Positions 57,385 to 64,000 of a stretch of DNA of 64,000 nt are shown piece after piece. A model generated the notes under the pieces. That model did not search any database and was not told the origin of the DNA. It worked only from the letters and a program-made list of their open reading frames with translations. Source of the DNA: Rhabdophis nuchalis (Eukaryota; Chordata; Lepidosauria; Squamata; Natricidae); NCBI GenBank assembly GCA_039707465.1, contig CM077647.1, forward strand, positions 119,724,610-119,788,609. Reading direction: 5' to 3'. The number at the start of each line of letters is the position of its first letter. Position 1 is the first letter of the stretch. A program made the translations under genes and the position numbers.

Positions 57385-59290
57385 ATCTGCAGATAACCGC
57401 CCTGCCGCCCTGTTTGGGGTGACCCGCTCCCTCCTTCAACAGAGGCCGCGGGAAGCCCCTTTGCAGGGCAGAGCAGAGGAATTTGGAGAATATCTGCAGG
57501 ATAAAATCGCTCAGATCTGGAACGAGTTGACCTCTATGGAAAGTGGTCTGGAGGGACCATCCGAGGCAGGTCTTGAGACCATATTATGGGAGGAGTTTGA
57601 TTTTGTTACTTCTGATGATATGGACAGGTTGTCAAGGCGACTGAATGCCACCACATGTTTATTGGACCCGTGTCCCTCCTGGCTTGTACTGGCATCCTGG
57701 GAGGTTACACGAGGCTGGCTCCAGGAAATAGTGAACACTTCTTTGAGTGAGGGGTTCTTGCCAGCCGCCTTGAAAGAGGCGATGGTGAGACCCCTCCTCA
57801 GGAAGCCTTCCCTGGACCCAGCGTTGTTAGTAAATTATCGTCCGGTCTCCAACCTTCACTTTCTGGTGAAGGTTGTAGAGAGTGTAGTGGCACAGCAGTT
57901 CCCCTGTCACCTGGAGGAAATTGACTATCTGGACCCGTGCCAGTCCGGCTTCTGACCTGGGCACAGCACTGAGATGGCATTGGTCGCGTTGGTGGATGAT
58001 CTCTGGAGGGCCCGGGATAGAGGCTGTTCCTCCATCCTGGTCCTATTAGACCTCTCAGCGGCTTTTGATACCATCGACCATGGTATCCTATTGCACTGAC
58101 TGGAGGGGTTGGGGGTAGGAGGCACCATTTTATGATGGTTCTCCTCCTACCTCTCCGGTCAGTTGCAATTCATGTTGGCAGGGGGGCAGAGGTCGACCTC
58201 GAGGCCCCTGTGTGGGGTACCTCAGGGGTCGGTCCTCTCGCCACTCCTGTTCAACACCTATATGAAGCCGCTGGGCGAGATCATCCCTGGTTTTGGGGTA
58301 GAGTACCATCAGTACGCTGATGACATGCAGCTGTACATATCTACCCCAAACCACCCCAACGATGCCGTTGAAGTGATGTCCCGGTGTCTAGAGTGCGTAC
58401 GGGCCTGGATGGGGAGTAACAAACTTCGACTCAACCTGTCCAAGACCGAGTGGCTGTGGTTTCCGACGTCCCGGTACAGCCAGTTGATGCCATCACTGGC
58501 CATCGGGGGCGAACTGTTAGCCCCCATGGAAAGGGCCTGCAACCTAGGCATCCTTCTGGACTCCCGGCTGTCCATGGAGGACCATGTGACGGCCGTAGCC
58601 AGGGGGGCTTTTTACCAGGTTCGCCTGGTATGCCAGTTGCACCCCTTTCTTGACCGGGACGCCCTCCGCACAGTCACTCAAGCACTCGTGACGTCCCGTC
58701 TAGACTACTGCAATGCTCTCTACATGGGCTCCTCTTGAGGTGCACCCGAAGACTGCAGCTAGTGCAGAATGCGGCCGCGCAGGGGATTTTGGGAGCCTCA
58801 CGGCATTCCCATGTAGCCGAGCTACATACGAGACCGCCTCCTGCCCTTCGACCGATCCGCTCCCATAGAGAGGGTCTTCTCCGGGTGCCGTCTGCCGGGC
58901 AATGCCAGTTGGTGACCCCCAGGGGAAGGGCCTTCTCTGTGGCGGGCCCAGCCTTCTGGAACAACCTACCCCCCGAACTCCGGACCACCACGGACCTCCG
59001 CCTCTTCTGCCAACGTCTGAAGACCCATTTCTTTCATCTAGCCAGCCTTGCCTAGTTCCCGAGACCACCCCTAGAGACTGAGTTTTAAATTGTTTTAAAT
59101 GGATTCAAATTTGTTGGTAATTTTTCTAGGATATTTTTAGCACAGGCCGCCTCAAATTTAATTAGATTTTAATGTTTGTAGTCGTATTTATTTATATGTT
59201 CGTATTTATTTATGTTGTACTTTTACTTTTTAACTTCCTGTGCACCACCCTGAGTCCCTTTGGGGAGATAGGCGCAGTATAAAAATAAAA
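57385..59290 (+). mobile_element. L2/CR1-like LINE, 5'-truncated, with 3' UTR
   Basis: Frames read MVRPLLRKPSLDP, LVNYRPVSNLHFLVKVVE, CGVPQGSVLSPLLFNTYMKP, YADDMQLYIS, LRLNLSKTEWLWF, RLDYCNALYMGSS and RGRAFSVAGPAFWNNLPPEL. Stops break the frame near 57953, 58099 and 58132, but 58163-58738 is open for 191 codons. It ends with a UTR containing ccctgagtccctttggggag. The antisense copy at 9520-10050 shares this 3' part. It has high GC and CpG content, unlike its surroundings, which suggests a fairly recent insertion. Confidence 0.8.
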
Positions 59291-59880
59291 ACAAATCTAA
59301 AAAAACTAAATCTTATCAACCCCAAGTGTGACAAATGTGAAGCCAGGAGGACTTTACAGTTTAACCTTTTTAAAAAAATCTTAATTTGGAAATCAGGATG
59401 ATATTCTAGATTGTACTCAGACATTTAATTACTTTGGGTCACTTTTGCTGTTACTGAGTTATCATTTTAATATTTTCAAGGATGATTTTGTTTTTAGATT
59501 TACCATGACTATTGTAAATTGTCCCACAGAGGATTCTCATCACATAAACTTCTGGATTTAAGTTGCTTGCAATGTGACACAAATATAATCAATAAACTTT
59601 GGGTGAAGGAAGACAGCTGTGTGTTTCCCAGGAAGCTCTTTTTTCTGTGGGTGATTATCTTGTGTGCACTATCGCAGGCAAACTCTGTCCACAGTTGGAA
59701 TTTGATCAAGAATGGCTCAGGGTTGCCTCAGCTTTCCATCTGTTCAAGGTTGGTAAAATGAGGATTCAGATTGATAGAGGCAATATACTGACATTGTAAA
59801 CTGCTCAGAGAATGCTGTGAAGTACTACAGGGAGATATATAAGTTGAGGTCCTACTAATTTCTACTGTGACTCTGACCCC
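59291..59880. other. Intergenic: possible small exon and a SINE-like tail
   Basis: 59498-59650 is an open frame after a good acceptor-like tract and has four cysteines (LDLSCLQCD); see the findings. 59711-59860 (ttgcctcagctttccatctg, ggtaaaatgaggattcagat, gatatataag) resembles a squamate CORE/MIR-like SINE. Confidence 0.4.
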
Positions 59881-59949
59881 AAAACATTAATCACAAATAT
59901 CTGAGTGATCTAATGAAACCAACTCATTATCAATAAAAGAGGCCACTCC

Positions 59950-60075
59950 TATATTGTTGCCATGGTTTTTTTGGAATTCTATGATGTCAGGAACCATGGT
60001 AAACTGATGTCACAGCAGTGGCATTATCCTGCAGCCTCCATATGGAATAACATGTGGTTACTTGGTAACTGCATC
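59950..60075 (+). promoter_or_regulatory. Candidate promoter with X-box-like and CRE-like motifs
   Basis: gttgccatgg (59956), gaaccatggtaaac (59991) and gttacttggtaac (60057) resemble the RFX X-box, GTNRCC-N-RGYAAC. tgatgtca occurs at 59982 and 60005 and is one base from the CRE palindrome. The cluster ends 78 bases upstream of the LRRC37-like start codon. RFX and CREM act in testis gene expression; that they act here is inference. Confidence 0.35.
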
Positions 60076-60146
60076 ACCACAATTGTTGGCTGCAATGTTC
60101 CAAGCAGCCTTCATTTGGGTAAAAGGAGCGAGAGGGGATAGGCATC

Positions 60147-62480
60147 ATGAGATGTGTTGCCCCCTTTGCAACCCAAATTTTCCTGGTTGGAATGCTGGTA
60201 TTTTTTGAAAGGTTGAATGGATTCGTACTTCCATGCCCAGCCTCAAACATTTATTGCAAAAGGGATACCAATTCTCCCAGTTATTACAATCCTCATATTC
60301 GGGAGACAATTGGTAATTTCATTGAATTTCTTAGGTCATCAATTTTAAAATTATGGAGTAGATTAACTAAATCAACTCCTCATGAATATTTGGATGAAAT
60401 TCATGAAAAGCTGCTGAAAAAACTGTATAAATCATCCAATGTCCCACAAGTGGCACCCAAAGCAAAAATAACCATAAAGGAAGAGACTAAAGAGTTGGAA
60501 CTCCAAAAGGATTTAACTACAGAAATTCTGGACGCTTCTAGGGACATCAGCATGAGAACTAAAAGCTTTCTAGATGGGTTAAAGAGTGATCAGAATATGG
60601 TAAAGAAAAATCACAGGATTCAAAAAAATCAAAGAAAAAAAGACTTAGCTGTTAGGTTATCAACAAAAAGGCAAGGATTAGAAAAAACCACAGGAAAACT
60701 TGCAGAAGATCAGGTAAAACATAATTCACATGCAATGGCTGAAAAACAGTTGAAGCTTGACTGGCGACAAGTGCCTCTGGCTACCAAAACAAAAATTGCA
60801 GAAAACAAAGAGAAATCTCATGAGTTGGAGATCCAAAAGGAAGTGGACGCAGACATTTCAGAACATTCTGGTGACATCAACATGAGATCTAAAAGCCATC
60901 TGGAATGGTTAAAGAGCCATCCAAAAATAGTACAAGGAGATCATGAGCTTGGAACAAAACAAACAGGAGAAGAGTTATTTCTTATGTTCCTAACAAAAAG
61001 GCTACAATTTGCAGAAAGCATAGACAAACTTCAAGTAGAGCAAGTAAAATCTGCTTCACACACAATGCCTCAACAATGGTGGAAGCCAGCAAGACAACAA
61101 GCAGCTCTGAAGGTTAAGAGGTGGCCACAGGTGACCCTCAAAGAAAAAATTAAAAAAAACAAAGGGAAAACTCAAGAGCTGGATATTCCAAAGAAAGTGC
61201 CTACAGAATTTTCAGAGGTTCTGAAGATTAAGAGGTGGCCGAAGGTGACTCTGAAAGATAAAATAAGAGAAAACAAAGAGAAAACTCATGAACCGGAGAC
61301 GCAGAGGGAAATGAAAACAGAAATTTCAGAAACTCAGAAGGTTAATACAGGGCCGAAGGTGATTCTCAAAGCAAAAATAAAAGGAAAAAGAGAGACATCT
61401 CATCAGTTGGAGATCCAAAAGGAAGTCACTACCGAAATTTCTGAAGCTTCTGGGGACATCAGCCTAAGTGTTAAAAATCCCGTGGAAAAGTTAAAGATCC
61501 ATCGGACAATGGTACAGAAAGTTCATGAGATTGGGAATACACCAAGTGAAGAATATTTATTTGTTTCGTTCCCAACAAAAAGAAGAGGATTTGCAAACGC
61601 TCCTGTTAGACTTTCAGCAGAGCGAGGAGAACATGGTTCACATTCCATGGCTGAAAACACAGGGAAGCCTGCAGTGCTACTACATTCTCAGCAGTTTCCT
61701 TCCCTTAAGAGGCTTCCTCAAGCATCCATTCACTCTTTACACAAGCGCTCAATTTTACACCTGCCAACTGAGCTGCCACCTTTGACTACCTCTATTATAG
61801 TGGATGATGATAGTGAGGAAGAGCCAGGTAGAGACAACCTCATTCTGGAATCTGGCAGCAAATCAACAAGGCCCAACCATGGAAAACACCTTGTAGTCGA
61901 CCAGCAGCTAAAAGAGAAAAATCCTCAAAATGAACAAATAGCAGAGAAACTTTTGGCGAAGGAACTTGAGTCTCAGAAATCAAGAGAGGAAAACCTTCTC
62001 AGGCACTTAATGATTGGAGAAAACAACCCCAGAATTAATACTGAGGAATCTGAAACTTTGAATGAACAATCATTGTCTGATAAAACATTGTCCAATGAAG
62101 TGGATTGGGAGTATCAGGAAGAATCTACGTCTGCTCCTCCTTCATCTGACATTTTGCCAAGCACTGATAACTATTTTCTTCAGGCCGATGTCTTTGAAAT
62201 TGCAGTGAAAAAAGAGTTGGCACACCTGATCCTTAATGAGCCTCTGAGGAACCTAATTGCCCAGTTGATCCGTATCATAAAAGTGAACTGCAGAGAACTG
62301 ACTACCCAGACGTCTTGTGGTTTTCTCATCTCTAGAATAGGGCTTGCAATGAGACTCTTCAACAAGAGAAAACCCATCCAGGAACCATCTGCTCGGTTGA
62401 AACCCTACTTGTCGCTGACTAAAAATGAAACCAATATGAATATAGAAAGCTCCAGAACAATGGAGAAACCTTCTGAAGGG
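60147..62480 (+). CDS. LRRC37-like exon 1: signal peptide, repeats, C-terminal domain
   Basis: The exon gives 778 codons. The open frame reads on four more codons to TAG at 62493, but GAAGGG|gtaaaa at 62481 is a usable donor and leads in phase to the homologous transmembrane exon. The N-terminal part (residues 45-100) is basic and probably helical. Residues 553-560 form an acidic patch, DDDSEEEP. Composition is rich in Lys and Glu. Confidence 0.72.
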
Positions 62481-63689
62481 GTAAAAGCAACCTAGATAAA
62501 TAATGCTAATAGGTGTACAAAAAGAGCATTACAAGATTTGGTTACCTAGATGTCTCCCCCCCTCCCCAAGGCCCAATTGAAGCAAATTGTGCATTCATTT
62601 CTGTAAAGCCAGTTACTGTTTTTGAGTAAAAGCCTTGCTAGATTGTTTACTGTAATGTGCATGTGTCAAGATGCTTCTCTGCCTGATTCCCATCTCTATA
62701 TACAAGGATAAGAGACATGTAAGGGTCTTACAAATTGTGATCAGCATCTGGGGAGAGCCGTGTATAGCACAAAGTTAAAGTAACTGAAACATGAAAACAA
62801 GGGAAAGCCGAATGAGGTTTATTAGAATTAAATCAGAAATTTCAGATATGATTACTTTAATAAAATTGGATTGATAAAACGGTTGTTGCTTTTAAAGGGT
62901 AGGTGGACCCGAATATACTTTTCTTCTGGGGAAAAGAGTTCTTATGTTAAAATACACAAAGGCCCACCTTTCACTTTACTTCTCTTTGTTTAACCTTGCA
63001 GATACCAAAGCAGGGAATTCCACAATATGGGAATGGCCTCAAATGGTGGTTGGCTGTTTCAGTGACAACAGTGACGGTGGTGGTTATTTTAATAATTTGT
63101 TTGATTGAGGTAAGCTGAACTATTTTTCTATAGTTCCTTACATTCGTTTATTTACCCATTATATTTCAAAGTCTAATAATGAAAAGAGAAATTTCTCCAA
63201 ACTCTTAATATACTGCTTTAGTGAAGAGCCAGCATTTGCTTGAATACCGTAAGTCAGAAACCACATTACCTCAACCAGGATTTAATATAAAATATCATCT
63301 CAAAGGATGGGATTGGTTTTTGTAAAATTATTGGTGAGGGGAATGAATAGGGGTAACTAAATGGGTGTATTAAGCTTGGATTCATTCCATCTTCAGTTCA
63401 CGTCTGGCTGGCAGGCTTGATTTGCTCCATAAGACTTCTTATGAGGTTTATGAAGACCATGTTGGGGACCCCAATCTTTTTATAAGCAGAAGATGGAGAA
63501 AAAGAAAATTTTGTTATTGAGAAGCAGAGAAAAAACATTGTTCTCTGTGACAGTCATTGATTCTTTTTCCTCATTGTGAAAAATATTTACATTTATCCCT
63601 CACAACTTCACCTCTCCTTTTGGATTCAACAGATCTGTTCTCATCAATCTGCCAAAGGAACAGAAGGAAGCCCTCCTGTAAAACGGTAG
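60147..63689 (+). CDS. LRRC37-like type I membrane protein, apparently without leucine-rich repeats
   Basis: Exons 60147-62480, 63002-63109 and 63633-63689 join in phase 0 into about 832 codons. The start at 60147 has A at -3, an upstream in-frame stop at 60120 and a signal-peptide-like N-terminus (VAPFATQIFLVGMLVFF). Residues 104-508 hold three long and two short degenerate repeats (KEKxxELEIQKEV, GDISMRxKSxLExLK, SHxMAE). Residues 674-745 (DVFEIAVKKELAHLIL, RIIKVNC, FLISRIGLAMRLF) match the C-terminal domain of mammalian LRRC37A/B. The second exon adds a transmembrane helix. The role of LRRC37 proteins is poorly known; they are enriched in testis. No LRR is seen in this reading frame. The 3' end is uncertain: the TAG at 63687 may be real, or a donor just before it may lead to further exons outside the window. 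Confidence 0.7.
63002..63109 (+). CDS. LRRC37-like exon 2: transmembrane helix
   Basis: The acceptor is aaccttgcag and the donor is GAG|gtaagc. It holds 36 codons. IPKQGIPQYGNGLKWW leads into the helix LAVSVTTVTVVVILIICLIE. The YGNGLK...LAVSVT...CLIE pattern parallels the membrane exon of mammalian LRRC37. Confidence 0.72.
63633..63689 (+). CDS. LRRC37-like exon 3: cytoplasmic tail (end uncertain)
   Basis: The acceptor is tggattcaacag. It reads ICSHQSAKGTEGSPPVKR and then TAG. The start resembles the juxtamembrane IYSHR of mammalian LRRC37. GT dinucleotides at 63678 (cct|gtaaaa) and 63686 (acg|gtagct) are alternative donors if the gene continues. Confidence 0.55.
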   Translation: MCSHQSAKGTEGSPPVKR

Positions 63690-64000
63690 CTCTTCCCTGA
63701 AGATACTTAGTTATTTGAAACTCTCTACTGTGAAAATCCTATTTATGAGGAACAGTCTCAAGATTAAGTGGCAATGCACTTATAAAACTCTTAAAATGCA
63801 AATTTTAGTTCACAAGACGCTGCATCGAAAAGTTGAAAACACTGAAAACATCATCAAATAATCTGATTTTTTGCTGGTTGAATTTGTATGTTTAGCATTA
63901 ACTTCCTGCTACATCCCCAAATTGGTGTCATATCCTTTTTTCCCTTCTTCTCTTGGCAACTTTCAAGTAAGTTCAGTGCTAAACAAACATTAAAGCTCAA
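63690..64000 (+). other. LRRC37-like 3' UTR or intron
   Basis: No coding sequence is seen. An ATTAAA at about 63989, 11 bases from the window end, could be a polyadenylation signal, but the window is cut there. Confidence 0.35.

Noticed and set aside
59711..59860. A tRNA gene upstream of the LRRC37-like gene
   Set aside because: The sequence resembles the body of a CORE/MIR-like SINE; no A and B boxes or cloverleaf were found.
62481..62495. TAG at 62493 as the real end of the LRRC37-like protein
   Set aside because: The homologous transmembrane exon follows in the right phase after a usable donor at 62481; an unspliced form cannot be excluded.

Overview
The window is a vertebrate nuclear locus, most likely from a squamate reptile and probably a snake. 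The repeats point there: a BovB (RTE) LINE, CR1/L3-type LINE 3' ends with a TTCTA (AATAG) microsatellite, R4/Dong-type LINEs, GATA repeats and many short hAT elements. The species cannot be named from this sequence. No bacterial gene, CRISPR array, rRNA or tRNA gene was found.

From about 5.2 to 38.6 kb, the + strand carries the 3' half of SCN4A, the skeletal-muscle voltage-gated sodium channel Nav1.4. Eleven coding exons (human-style exons 14-24) join in frame into 1046 residues plus a stop. They run from the end of domain II S6, through the II-III linker, domain III, the IFM inactivation gate and domain IV, to the C-terminal tail with its EF-hand-like region, IQ motif and PDZ-type end. The earlier exons lie outside the window. 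The introns are full of transposable elements: the one after exon 14 is about 13.7 kb, the one after exon 20 only 89 bp. The intron between exons 21 and 22 is not GT-AG: it starts ATAAGT and ends TTTAC, so it is an AT-AC intron.

From 40.4 to 59.3 kb lies a dense bed of repeats: LINE fragments, an antisense Ty3/gypsy LTR element, several hAT-like elements, a BovB copy inserted in an antisense CR1, foldback and tandem repeats, a decayed hAT transposase gene, an RTE-like LINE and an L2/CR1-like LINE.

From 60.1 kb to the right edge, on the + strand, is a second gene related to the C-terminal part of LRRC37. It has one long exon with a signal peptide, five degenerate internal repeats and an LRRC37-type C-terminal domain, followed by a transmembrane exon and a short cytoplasmic exon. 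No leucine-rich repeats are visible in it. X-box-like and CRE-like motifs cluster just upstream.

The two genes share an orientation but no evident function. The points most worth following up are the AT-AC intron, a tandem (NAGNAG) acceptor and a Ser-to-Ala change in the domain III pore region of Nav1.4, the LRR-less LRRC37 relative, and a recurring pattern of foldback inverted repeats.
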